Source: Pseudomonas arsenicoxydans
GTDB taxonomy: Bacteria; Pseudomonadota; Gammaproteobacteria; Pseudomonadales; Pseudomonadaceae
Reading direction: 5' to 3'
DNA length: 64,000 nt
Assembly (NCBI RefSeq): GCF_006438915.1
Contig: NZ_RCZE01000015.1
Location: 110,669-174,668, forward strand
Position 1 is the first letter of the stretch. Each line of letters begins with the position of its first letter. The translations under genes were made by a program, and so were the position numbers. Positions 18,386-26,286 of this stretch are shown here, piece after piece. The notes beneath the pieces were generated by a model, which ran no database searches, had not been told where the DNA came from, and saw only the letters and a list, made by a program, of their open reading frames with translations.

Positions 18386-18559
18386 GCAATAGCAACTTCC
18401 CTAGTCAACTCAATGCCCAAAAATGATGGGGCAAGCTAGACGCTTGCAGACACATTCTGCCTGTACACGCCTGAAATCTGTAACCAGCCACTAGTTAAGT
18501 CAAAAAACCGTGCACAGTCAAATTTATGGCGCACTATGTTTGGATTAACCGAGGATTAA

Positions 18560-18856
18560 TTAACCAAACAGATGGTAAACCTTTGCCGCGTTCTGTGCTT
18601 GATGGATCTGCGACATCTCGTCGACTATCGCTTGCCTCTCCCCCGTCGCGGCCTCAAGCAGCTGCTTGTACACCCCCAGCAACTCCTCAAGATTGTCGCG
18701 CAACGCAGCCTCATCCACCGAAGCCTCACTTAAAACGTCTTCCATGCAGGATCGGCACGCCAGGTCCAACTCACCGATGGCTTCCCAATTGCGCTCGGCC
18801 AATGCACCGACCAGGGCTTCGCGGGTGTGTTCGATTCGCTGCAATACAAGACTCAT
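18560..18856 (-). CDS. fliT: Flagellar export chaperone FliT-like
   Basis: A 98-residue, helix-rich protein two genes after fliD and immediately after fliS, the position of FliT in Pseudomonas. FliT keeps the cap protein FliD unfolded for export. The ATG at 18856 has a perfect AAGGAG Shine-Dalgarno; the upstream in-frame start at 18898 would overlap fliS and adds unrelated residues. Conservation of FliT is weak, so the call leans on context and size. Confidence 0.82.
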   Translation of the reverse strand: MSLVLQRIEHTREALVGALAERNWEAIGELDLACRSCMEDVLSEASVDEAALRDNLEELLGVYKQLLEAATGERQAIVDEMSQIHQAQNAAKVYHLFG

Positions 18857-18866
18857 GGTGATCTCC

Positions 18867-19262
18867 TTAAAACTGCGGACCCGGTGCGGCAATACCATCC
18901 CAACCGTCTTTGACTGTACGAAGCAAATCAGCGACTTCGTCGAGAATCTTCGGGTCGGTCTTGATGTTGGCTTCAGCCAGACGCTTCATCATGTAGGCGT
19001 AAAGATTGTCCAACTCACCGACGGTTTCGATGGAGTTCTCGAGGTCCAGGCCTTCACGCAAACCACCAATGATGCCGATGGCCTTGCCGATCAGAACACC
19101 CTTGTTCGGAATATCTTTACGCTCCATCGCGCCTTTTGCCTGGGCAATACGGTCCAGGCCACCTTCCATGAGCATCTGTACCAGTCGATGAGGGCTGGCT
19201 TCGGAAGTTTGCGCTTGAGCGCCAATCTTCTGGTATTGGCGAAGGGCTAACATTGGATTCAT
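18867..19262 (-). CDS. fliS: Flagellin export chaperone FliS
   Basis: FliS binds the disordered C-terminus of flagellin and prevents premature polymerisation. The 131-residue protein has the FliS hallmarks ASPHRLVQMLMEGGLDRIAQAKGAME and LREGLDLENSIETVGELDNLYAYM. The ATG at 19262 (MNPMLALRQYQKI) has a GAGG ribosome binding site at good distance. It follows fliD after a hairpin terminator, so fliST may be partly transcribed separately. Confidence 0.96.
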   Translation of the reverse strand: MNPMLALRQYQKIGAQAQTSEASPHRLVQMLMEGGLDRIAQAKGAMERKDIPNKGVLIGKAIGIIGGLREGLDLENSIETVGELDNLYAYMMKRLAEANIKTDPKILDEVADLLRTVKDGWDGIAAPGPQF

Positions 19263-19339
19263 GTTGTACCTCATCAAAATTCTGTAGTTCGTCTAACCAG
19301 TGTATCGACGACGCGTCAAAAAACTTTAGATTCAAATGC

Positions 19340-19378
19340 AAAAAGCCCGGAGCGCTTGAAAACGCTGCCGGGCTTTTG
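19340..19378 (-). terminator. Intrinsic terminator after fliD
   Basis: On the minus strand AAAAGCCCGGCAGCG is followed by a short loop and CGCTCCGGGCTTTTTG. The GC stem plus T-run lies just beyond the fliD stop (19391). It would end most fliD transcripts before fliS. Confidence 0.85.
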
Positions 19379-19390
19379 GCGTTATGCGTG

Positions 19391-20797
19391 TTACGAGTTC
19401 TTCTGCTGCGCGGCCATGGCCTCGAACATCCCGGTAATGTTGCTGGCAGTTGCCTTCAACTTACCCACGAGGGTATCCATGTCGTTGTACTTTTTGGTCA
19501 GTACCGCGGTCAGTGTTTCGACCCGACGATCCAAGGCAGCCTGATCAGCGGTCAGCTTGGTTTTGGTCACATTCAGGTTGGTGGTGCGAGTGTCAAGGAT
19601 GCCACCGGTATCGGTGTACGGCTTGATCACATTATTCATGCGTTCGAGCAGACCGTTAGTGCCGGTAAACAGGGTCTGGACTTCGCCACCGAGCTTCTTG
19701 TCGTTCATCGCAGCAGTGAACTTGGTGCCGTCGAAGTTCAGCGCACCGGTTTTTTGATCCGTAGTGATCCCCAACTGGGAAAGCACAGTCAGTTTGTCGC
19801 CAGCACCGGTCTGGGACAACGGAGCACGAATGGCGGCCAACAGCGAACGTGGCAGCGGGTCACCGGTCAACGCGGCCGAAACGGTCGGCTTGCCATCGTC
19901 GTCCAGGGACGGTTTGGTCAAGGACGTCACTGCGTTGGCAATGGCGTTGTAGGCGTCAACGAACTTCTGGATCGATGCTTTCAGGCCATCGTTGTTGGTC
20001 GCGACGTTAACCGTCGATGTACCGGCGCCAGTCAGGACCAGGCTCAGGCCGGAGATCGTCTTGTCAACGGTGTTGGACTTGCTGGTCATCGCCAGACCAT
20101 CCACCGAGAACACCGCATCCGCAGCCAGGCCACCAATCGCACCCGAAGAAGTTGCAGTCGGTGTGCCGGCCATTGGGGCTGTGCCGTCGATGGTCAGCTC
20201 AGGGATGCCGGTGGCGGAGATATCAGAACCTGCACCGGTCGTGGTCGAACCCAACACCAGGCGCGAACCGAAGCTGTCGGTCACGATGTTCGCGCTCAGG
20301 CCGCTGGCCTGGTACTGAGTGTTGATCGAATCACGCACCGATTGCAGGGTGGCGCCCGCACCGACGGTCACCGGGTAGCTGGTGCCGTTCTGGGTGATGG
20401 TCAGCGTGCCTGCCGTGATCGGACTGGTTGCGCCGCCAGCAAAGGCCGCGGAGGCAACTTTCGACGAGGTCGCAAGGCTGGTGACTTTGACCACGTAATT
20501 GCCGGCAACAGCGGTGTTGCTGGACGTGGAGGTCAGTACTTTGGGGTCCGAGGACGTAGCAGAATAACCCGTGAACTGAGGGGTGGTCGTGCTGCCCAGA
20601 TCGGTGAGTGCTTTCTGGAACGTGGCCAGCAGCGACTTCAGCGTACCAATCCCGGAGATGCTCGCCGTGTTGGTTGTGGTCCCACGGTCGATCTGACCTT
20701 GTTTGGCCGCTTTGTCAGCGTTGACCAAGGCCTTGACGATAGCACCGGTATCAAGGCCTGAGCCTAAACCCGTGCCCGGTAAAATTGGACTAGCCAT
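19391..20797 (-). CDS. fliD: Flagellar filament cap protein FliD
   Basis: FliD (HAP2) forms the pentameric cap at the filament tip that folds incoming flagellin. The 468-residue protein starts MASPILPGTGLGSGLDTGAIVKALV, a typical FliD_N motif. It has a variable Ser/Thr/Gly-rich middle and ends with the FliD_C coiled coil (about 390-460). Length agrees with P. fluorescens/B-type caps. A sigma-54-like element is 64 bp upstream and an intrinsic terminator directly downstream. Confidence 0.97.
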   Translation of the reverse strand: MASPILPGTGLGSGLDTGAIVKALVNADKAAKQGQIDRGTTTNTASISGIGTLKSLLATFQKALTDLGSTTTPQFTGYSATSSDPKVLTSTSSNTAVAGNYVVKVTSLATSSKVASAAFAGGATSPITAGTLTITQNGTSYPVTVGAGATLQSVRDSINTQYQASGLSANIVTDSFGSRLVLGSTTTGAGSDISATGIPELTIDGTAPMAGTPTATSSGAIGGLAADAVFSVDGLAMTSKSNTVDKTISGLSLVLTGAGTSTVNVATNNDGLKASIQKFVDAYNAIANAVTSLTKPSLDDDGKPTVSAALTGDPLPRSLLAAIRAPLSQTGAGDKLTVLSQLGITTDQKTGALNFDGTKFTAAMNDKKLGGEVQTLFTGTNGLLERMNNVIKPYTDTGGILDTRTTNLNVTKTKLTADQAALDRRVETLTAVLTKKYNDMDTLVGKLKATASNITGMFEAMAAQQKNS

Positions 20798-20860
20798 GTG
20801 GAACTCCCTTCAGTGTGTCGCCGGTCTTTTGACCACTACAACGCCCAAAAGAACATAGCA

Positions 20861-20875
20861 ACAAAATTCGTGCCA
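20861..20875 (-). promoter_or_regulatory. Probable sigma-54 promoter of fliD
   Basis: On the minus strand TGGCACGAATTTTGT has a perfect -24 box (TGGCACG) and a -12 box ending GT instead of GC at the right spacing. It sits 64 bp before fliD and just after the flaG stop. The imperfect -12 lowers confidence. Confidence 0.6.
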
Positions 20876-20879
20876 GCCG

Positions 20880-21245
20880 TCAGGCTTTCGCGCTGAACAA
20901 CAAGCTGCTTGCATCATTCAAACTATTGGCCAGTTTCAAGACTTCTTCGTTGGGGATCTGGCGAACCACCTCACCCGACTCACTGGCAATGACTTTTACT
21001 ACGACTTGTCCCGAAGGCTCATCAATCGAGAACTCCAGGTTACGCTTGACCGACTGAACGAATTTTTCAATTTCCTGGACCGCCATTTTCAGCTTGTCCT
21101 GTTCAGTTTGGGCAGTCTTGCGCGCTTCCTTGACGTCGACCACTTTCGCGGGCGCCGCTTGAGGCTTTTCCGCAGCCTTGTCGGCAACCGGAGTCGCGTG
21201 CTTGGCCGCCGGATAAGACAAGTTCAGCTTCACGCTCATATCCAT
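20880..21245 (-). CDS. flaG: FlaG family protein
   Basis: A small protein (121 aa from the ATG at 21245) between fliC and fliD, the usual place for FlaG in Pseudomonas and Vibrio. FlaG is linked to filament length, but its biochemical role is not settled. The C-terminal FlaG domain (about 45-120) has the family pattern LEFSIDEPSGQVVVKVIASESGEVVRQIPNEE. Of three clustered ATGs, 21245 is best spaced from the GAGG ribosome binding site; 21251 and 21239 are alternatives. Confidence 0.9.
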   Translation of the reverse strand: MDMSVKLNLSYPAAKHATPVADKAAEKPQAAPAKVVDVKEARKTAQTEQDKLKMAVQEIEKFVQSVKRNLEFSIDEPSGQVVVKVIASESGEVVRQIPNEEVLKLANSLNDASSLLFSAKA

Positions 21246-21319
21246 GTCCATCACCTCTAAAAGTAAAAAAGCGAGAGGGCACGACCAGCGCACACCCCTC
21301 GCCAAAACTCAATCAGCTA

Positions 21320-22171
21320 TTACTGAAGCAGTTTCAGTACAGCGGATGGCAGTTGGTTGGCCTGAGCCAGAACTGCGGTGGAAGCTTGTTGCAGAGTTTG
21401 TTGCTTGGTCAGCTGTGCAGTTTCAGCAGCGAAGTCGGTATCTTGTACGCGACCCAGTGCAGCAGCGGCGTTTTCGTTGATGTTCTGCAGGTTGGAGATG
21501 GTGCTGGTCAGACGGTTTTGTGCAGCACCCAGGTCGGCACGGCTGGTGTTGATGGTTTGCAGAGCCAAGTCGATTTTGGTCAGGGCAGCGGAGAACGAAG
21601 CCTGAGCAGTTGCCGAGCTGTTACCAGTGATCTGCAGGGTAGCCGAGTCAACGGACAGGGTTACGGCGTCGAAGCCGGAAGCCAGGGTCAGAGTGATCTG
21701 GTTAGCCGAACCGGTGTTGGAACCCACCTGGAAGGTCATGGTGCCAGCAGTACCGTCGATCAGGTTTTTGCCGTTCAGGTTGGTCGACTTGGCGATACGA
21801 GTCAGCTCGTCCGACATTGCCGCGAATTCTTTGTTCAAAGCGACGCGGTCTTGAGTACCGTTCGAGTCGTTTCGTGCCTGAACAGCCAGTTCACGCATAC
21901 GCTGCAGAATGTTGGTCGATTCCTGCATCGCGCCTTCAGCGGTCTGAGCGATCGAGATACCGTCGTTGGCGTTTTTGATAGCCATGGTCTGACCGCGGAT
22001 TTGCGAGGTCATACGGGTAGCGATCTGCAGGCCGGCGGCGTCGTCTTTAGCGCTGTTGATTTTCAGGCCGGAAGACAGGCGAGACATCGAAGTCGACAGA
22101 GCGTCGGAAGCACGGTTGAGGTTCTTCTGAACGTTCAACGATGTGACGTTGGTGTTTACTGTTAAAGCCAT
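21320..22171 (-). CDS. fliC: Flagellin FliC
   Basis: The sole flagellin in the window. The 283 residues have the conserved N-terminal D0/D1 region (MALTVNTNVTSLNVQKNLNRAS... to about 135), a short Ser/Thr-rich variable segment (about 140-200) and the C-terminal D1/D0 helices ending LPSAVLKLLQ. It is short for a flagellin, as in many P. fluorescens strains. The central Ser/Thr residues are the expected O-glycosylation sites for the sugars made by the adjacent island. Transcription is from the FliA promoter at 22252-22278. Confidence 0.98.
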   Translation of the reverse strand: MALTVNTNVTSLNVQKNLNRASDALSTSMSRLSSGLKINSAKDDAAGLQIATRMTSQIRGQTMAIKNANDGISIAQTAEGAMQESTNILQRMRELAVQARNDSNGTQDRVALNKEFAAMSDELTRIAKSTNLNGKNLIDGTAGTMTFQVGSNTGSANQITLTLASGFDAVTLSVDSATLQITGNSSATAQASFSAALTKIDLALQTINTSRADLGAAQNRLTSTISNLQNINENAAAALGRVQDTDFAAETAQLTKQQTLQQASTAVLAQANQLPSAVLKLLQ

Positions 22172-22251
22172 GACGAATTCCTCGTTGGTTGGGTACTGCG
22201 GCTTCCGGCCCTGGCAACCGCCGGGTATGGCCTAGAGAACCTTCGTAATAG

Positions 22252-22278
22252 TTATCGTCGCCAATGCAACTTGCTTTA
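22252..22278 (-). promoter_or_regulatory. Sigma-28 (FliA) promoter of fliC
   Basis: On the minus strand TAAAGCAA, 11 bases, then GACGATAA matches the FliA consensus TAAAGTTT-N11-GCCGATAA with only minor deviations. It lies about 80 bp upstream of the fliC ATG. Confidence 0.92.
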
Positions 22279-22300
22279 GGGGATTTTCAAAAATATTTGC

Positions 22301-22347
22301 CATCACGTTGCCACCCCCCGTAAATCAAGGGGTTGGCAGCGTGATAG
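22301..22347 (-). terminator. Strong hairpin, probable terminator upstream of fliC
   Basis: Read on the minus strand, CTATCACGCTGCCAACCCC and GGGGGTGGCAACGTGATGG are complementary around a ~10-base loop, with few mismatches. An AT-rich run (AAATATTTTTG) follows. It separates the glycosylation genes from the fliC promoter and would insulate fliC. Confidence 0.7.
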
Positions 22348-22425
22348 CAGCGAAAAACTGACGTCAGGGAACTGTCGATGACAGGGTTGGCGAGGACTCG
22401 CCAGCACCGACAGAAGAAATATTGC

Positions 22426-22695
22426 TTAAAGGGACAGGCTGTCGGTCAGCAACTCGACCAGTTCGTATTCCAGATAATCCGCCAGGGCGAGCCAGTTCTG
22501 CGCCTCCTGACACGTAAACATTTGACCGAGCACAAACGTCCATTGCTGCTGTACGTCCAGCGTCTTTGAATCAAACGTCGGGTGAACCGCAGCGACCAGC
22601 TCGGTCATCGCCAGCCCCGCTTCTACATCGCGCCCCAAACGGAACAAGGTGGCGCAGTGCTGCGCTTCGCCGATAAAAGACTCACTAGCACTCAT
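22426..22695 (-). CDS. Small conserved-type protein cotranscribed with the Maf-like gene
   Basis: Not a family I can name. The 89-residue protein is acidic and predicted helical, with a TPR-like look (ALADYLEYELVELL near the C-terminus), no signal peptide and no membrane segment. Its ATG overlaps the stop of the Maf-like transferase (ATGA), so it is almost certainly translated with it. Position between the transferase and fliC suggests a role in flagellin modification, for instance as a partner or chaperone of the transferase, but that is inference only. Confidence 0.75.
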   Translation of the reverse strand: MSASESFIGEAQHCATLFRLGRDVEAGLAMTELVAAVHPTFDSKTLDVQQQWTFVLGQMFTCQEAQNWLALADYLEYELVELLTDSLSL

Positions 22696-23984
22696 GAAGC
22701 GAACTCCGGATGAAAGACGGTCCCGGCGATCATCGCCCCCGCCCGGCTGCTGTTATAGAAGCGCACCTGCGGATGGCCGGCGATAAACCGCTCCAGTTCA
22801 CACAGATAGCTGCGGAAATTGAGCTGAGTCTTGATGCGCTGTCCATGACCATCCAGCACCCAATGTTTGGCGGCGCCCAGTTGCGGCCCCAAGTCGCCAT
22901 CGCTCCAGCCAGCGTGGGTCTTGTCGCCCGGGAAAGCGAAGTCGGCACCGAACAGGGTGATCTGCGCCGCGCCCATCTTCACCGCCAGGTCGGCGGCCGG
23001 GTGAATCACGCTACCGCCGACATACAACTCGCCCCTGGGCAATTGCGCACGCAACGACTGATAGATAGGGCTGGCGGAGTAACTGCAATGACGCGTCCCT
23101 TGCCAGGCTTCGAGCACCAACGGATCAAGCATGGGCATGTACACCAGCGTGATGTCGGGGGTGTCTTCAGGCGGCAAATGCCGGGCTGAAATGCGCTGAT
23201 CGATGCTGACCACCACGTCGGGACGAATGCCATGTTTGAGCAACGGCCGAAAAGCGGTGTCGACGCAGATGAACAAAGGCCGCTCAGCCTGGCTGCGAAT
23301 TGTGCGCAAAGTCTCGAAATGCAGTTCAAGGCTCGGGCCGGTGGCAATGACAAACACCTCCTGGCCGGGACGAGTACCGAACAACTCAACCACGTCAGGA
23401 TCGGTTTGCACCAGTGCCAGACACGCCTGCAAGCGCTCGATAATCTCAGGCGACTGCGGGTCGAACTCTCGGTTGTTGAAGGCCAGGTGAGTTTCGCTGA
23501 TCAGGCGATCCCGAATCTTCGCGGTGAAGTCATCGGCCAGGACCAGTTCAGACGGCAAGGCAAAAAACGGTAACCTGATTTCCGCAAGATCACCGGCATA
23601 CAGCAACTCGACTCGCGGATCGCTGAGCCACGGCTGCTGATCAAGCAATTGCAGCACCAGGTTGAATACCGCACCGTTGAGAATGTGCACGTACAAGCGC
23701 TCAAGCCCGACGCGCTCAAGCAACACCGTTTGCAGATCGCCAAGCCCCGTACCGTACACATGCAACACCGGGCTGCCGAGCGGCAAGCTGTCGGCCTGGA
23801 CCCTGGCCTCGCGGCTGCGATCATGGCGGCTGGTCAATTGAATGCCGTTGATGCTCAACGTCGAGCCCAGGCCTTCCACCAGATCCGCCTGCAACAGGCT
23901 CGTGACTTCCACCAGCAAGCGCACAGCCAATGCCGGCCAGCGCTGCTGGATGACATCGACGTTGTGCTCAAAGAACTCGCTCAT
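22692..23984 (-). CDS. Motility-associated factor (Maf/DUF115) flagellin glycosyltransferase
   Basis: A 430-residue protein with the MptE-like/DUF115 core: VFVIATGPSLELHFETLRTI (about 209-228), VDTAFRPLLKHGIRPDVVVSID and LFGADFAFPGDKTHAGW (about 342-358). Maf proteins are cytoplasmic transferases that attach nonulosonic acids such as pseudaminic acid to Ser/Thr of flagellin before export. It lies next to fliC and to a complete pse pathway, which makes it the likely pseudaminyl-flagellin transferase. Substrate specificity is inferred from context. Confidence 0.85.
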   Translation of the reverse strand: MSEFFEHNVDVIQQRWPALAVRLLVEVTSLLQADLVEGLGSTLSINGIQLTSRHDRSREARVQADSLPLGSPVLHVYGTGLGDLQTVLLERVGLERLYVHILNGAVFNLVLQLLDQQPWLSDPRVELLYAGDLAEIRLPFFALPSELVLADDFTAKIRDRLISETHLAFNNREFDPQSPEIIERLQACLALVQTDPDVVELFGTRPGQEVFVIATGPSLELHFETLRTIRSQAERPLFICVDTAFRPLLKHGIRPDVVVSIDQRISARHLPPEDTPDITLVYMPMLDPLVLEAWQGTRHCSYSASPIYQSLRAQLPRGELYVGGSVIHPAADLAVKMGAAQITLFGADFAFPGDKTHAGWSDGDLGPQLGAAKHWVLDGHGQRIKTQLNFRSYLCELERFIAGHPQVRFYNSSRAGAMIAGTVFHPEFAS

Positions 23985-24014
23985 GCCGCCTCGCTTATTG
24001 TCCGGGCAAAAAAA

Positions 24015-24042
24015 TAGCGCTCAAGATTACACCTTGAGCGCT
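24015..24042. terminator. Bidirectional intrinsic terminator
   Basis: AGCGCTCAAG and CTTGAGCGCT form a perfect 10-bp stem around a short loop, with A-run/T-run tracts on both sides (seven Ts on the plus strand, ATTTTTTT on the minus). It lies between the ketoacyl synthase stop and the Maf-like gene, so on the minus strand it would end the preceding transcript. Confidence 0.88.
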
Positions 24043-24080
24043 TTTTTTGTGTCTGGCTTTCTTTGACTGATGCGTTGCCG

Positions 24081-25007
24081 TTATGGGCGATAGATGATCG
24101 CAGACCCCCACGACAAGCCAACGCCGAAACCACTCAGTGCAACTCGCTTCCAGCTGGAGTCCAGTACGTGTTTTTCCAGCAGCAAAGGAATGCTCGATGA
24201 CACGGTATTACCGGTCTCGACCATGTCCTTGAGAAACTTCTCCGGCTCGCCTTCGAAGCGTCGGGCCACAGCATCAACGATGGCCGCACTGCCTTGGTGA
24301 ATGCAGAAGGCATCGACGTCGTCAGCCGTGAGTTGCGAATCGGCCAGCAGCTCATGCAAATGCGCCGGGACTTTGAGCAACGCAAAGTTGAACACCTGAC
24401 GACCGTTCATAAAGAACACACCATCGGTCACTTTCAGGTGCGGCGCGCCAGAACCGTCGGTGCCGAACTTGGCCTTGCCCAACTGCCACGGAGCGTTTTC
24501 GCCCATCCAGGTGGCGGTGGCAGCATCGCCGAACAGCATAGTGGTGTTGCGGTCTTCGGGGTCGACGATCTTGGAGTACGGGTCGGCCGTGATCAGCAAG
24601 CCATTCTTCAGACCGGCGGCTTCCATGAAGCCCTTGATTGCGTAGATTCCATAGACGTAGCCGGAGCAGCCCAGGGAAATATCGAACGCTGCCACGGTGG
24701 TGGGCAGGCCGAGCTTGTCCTGAACAATGGCAGCAGTGTGTGGCAGGCCTTCTTCGTCACCGTTCTGGGTGACCACGATCAGCACATCGACCGCTTCACG
24801 TTTCAAATCAGGGTTGTTGGCGAACAGCGCATTGGCTGCTTCGACGCACAGGTCCGAGGTTTCCTGCTCATCGTCTTTACGTGGCAGGAAAGCGGAACCG
24901 ATCTTGCCGAGGATGAATTCTTCATCCTTCTCGAATTTTGCACCTTGTGCGTAATTGTCTATGCCGGCTACAGGAACGTAGCTCGCAATGCTTTTTATGC
25001 CAATCAT
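24081..25007 (-). CDS. Beta-ketoacyl-ACP synthase III-like protein in glycosylation island
   Basis: A 308-residue FabH-fold condensing enzyme with an intact Cys-His-Asn triad: Cys114 (SLGCSGYVYG), His237 (CIHQGS) and Asn267 (TGNTVSSS). The ATG at 25007 (MIGIKSIASYVP) has a GGAAG ribosome binding site; the upstream in-frame start is not family-like. FabH homologues recur in Pseudomonas flagellin glycosylation islands, where they may make a short acyl (for example 3-hydroxybutyryl) group for an amino sugar. No dedicated acyl carrier protein or ketoreductase gene is seen nearby. Confidence 0.88.
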   Translation of the reverse strand: MIGIKSIASYVPVAGIDNYAQGAKFEKDEEFILGKIGSAFLPRKDDEQETSDLCVEAANALFANNPDLKREAVDVLIVVTQNGDEEGLPHTAAIVQDKLGLPTTVAAFDISLGCSGYVYGIYAIKGFMEAAGLKNGLLITADPYSKIVDPEDRNTTMLFGDAATATWMGENAPWQLGKAKFGTDGSGAPHLKVTDGVFFMNGRQVFNFALLKVPAHLHELLADSQLTADDVDAFCIHQGSAAIVDAVARRFEGEPEKFLKDMVETGNTVSSSIPLLLEKHVLDSSWKRVALSGFGVGLSWGSAIIYRP

Positions 25008-25233
25008 TACGGCTTCCCAATAATAAACAGCCCAATACCACCGCTCGCAAGGATTCGAGGGCGCCGACAAACAGAGAAAACGTCGTCCCGAAGCGGCGAC
25101 GGCGGGAAGAATAAAAGGCTATCACTGGGCCAGAAACAGGCCAGGCGCCACCTTCCCGATTTATACAATACAGTGAAGATGCGCGTTATGACTCACAGGT
25201 CACTCTATTTTGCCGAATCAACCCGATAAGGCG

Positions 25234-26286
25234 TTATTCGACCAGCGACCAGTCGAGCGGGGTTCCACGCGTGATGGCGTGGCGAGCGCGGCGGCCCAGA
25301 AGGGTTTCAGCGTGCTTGGGGGCCAGCCCCAGACCCGGACGTATGGCGCGCAGATTGGCCGTGGTGAAGGGCTCACCGGCAGCCATGTCCTGGGTGACAT
25401 AGAGCGAGCGACGGTACACCAGGGATTTACGCTCGGCTTCAGTCACGCCGTAATGCACCTGGCCCATCGCCTGCCAGGCACGCTCGGTCTCCACGACCAG
25501 GCTGGCAAGCTCCGCCGGTTCCAGCGAGAAACTGGCGTCCACACCACCGGCCGCGCGGTCGAGGGTGAAATGCTTCTCCACCACCGTCGCCCCCAGCGCC
25601 ACCGCTGCCACGGAAACGCCGACACCCATGGAGTGATCGGACAAACCGACCTGGCAACCAAACAATTCACGCAGATGAGGAATCGTGCGCACATTGCTAT
25701 TGGCCGGGGTCGCGGGATACGTGCTGGTGCACTTGAGCAATACCAGCTCCTTGCACCCGGCCTCACGGGCCGCGCGCACGGTTTCGTCGAGCTCGGCGAT
25801 GCTGGCCATGCCGGTGGAGATGATCAACGGCTTGCCCGTGGCGGCGACCCGGCGAATCAGCGGCAGGTCGGTGTTCTCGAAACTGGCGATCTTGTAGGCC
25901 GGCACGTCGAGGCTTTCAAGGAAGTCGACGGCGCTGTCATCGAACGGCGTGGAGAATGCCAGCATCCCCAGTTCTTTGGCCCGGGCGAAAATCGGCGCAT
26001 GCCACTCCCACGGCGTATGCGCTTTTTCGTACAAGGCATACAGCGATGTGCCCGCCCATAGACTCTTGGGGTCCTTGATGAAGAACTCACCTTCGGACAG
26101 GTCCAGGGTCATGGTCTCGGCAGTGTAGGTTTGCAGTTTCAAGGCATGGGCGCCGGCCTTGGCCGCCGCTTCGACAATTCGCAGCGCCATATCCAGCGAC
26201 TGGTTATGGTTGCCACTCATCTCGGCAATGATGAAGGGCGGCGCGTCAGCACCGATCAAGCGGTTGCCGATCTTGAAACTAGTCAT
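25234..26286 (-). CDS. pseI: Pseudaminic acid synthase PseI
   Basis: PseI condenses 6-deoxy-AltdiNAc with phosphoenolpyruvate to give pseudaminic acid. The 350-residue protein has the NeuB TIM barrel (about 15-260) with family motifs IIAEMSGNHNQSLDMA, STPFDDSAVDFLESL and VGLSDHSMG, plus a C-terminal SAF/antifreeze-like domain (about 290-345). The MSGNHNQ form of the first motif resembles PseI more than sialic acid or legionaminic acid synthases. It overlaps the preceding pseG-pseH gene by eight bases and is the last pse gene of the run. Confidence 0.95.
   Translation of the reverse strand: MTSFKIGNRLIGADAPPFIIAEMSGNHNQSLDMALRIVEAAAKAGAHALKLQTYTAETMTLDLSEGEFFIKDPKSLWAGTSLYALYEKAHTPWEWHAPIFARAKELGMLAFSTPFDDSAVDFLESLDVPAYKIASFENTDLPLIRRVAATGKPLIISTGMASIAELDETVRAAREAGCKELVLLKCTSTYPATPANSNVRTIPHLRELFGCQVGLSDHSMGVGVSVAAVALGATVVEKHFTLDRAAGGVDASFSLEPAELASLVVETERAWQAMGQVHYGVTEAERKSLVYRRSLYVTQDMAAGEPFTTANLRAIRPGLGLAPKHAETLLGRRARHAITRGTPLDWSLVE

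Noticed and set aside
19253..20761. 502-codon plus-strand frame opposite fliD
   Set aside because: Antisense to a certain FliD; Arg/Gly-rich and without any recognisable fold.
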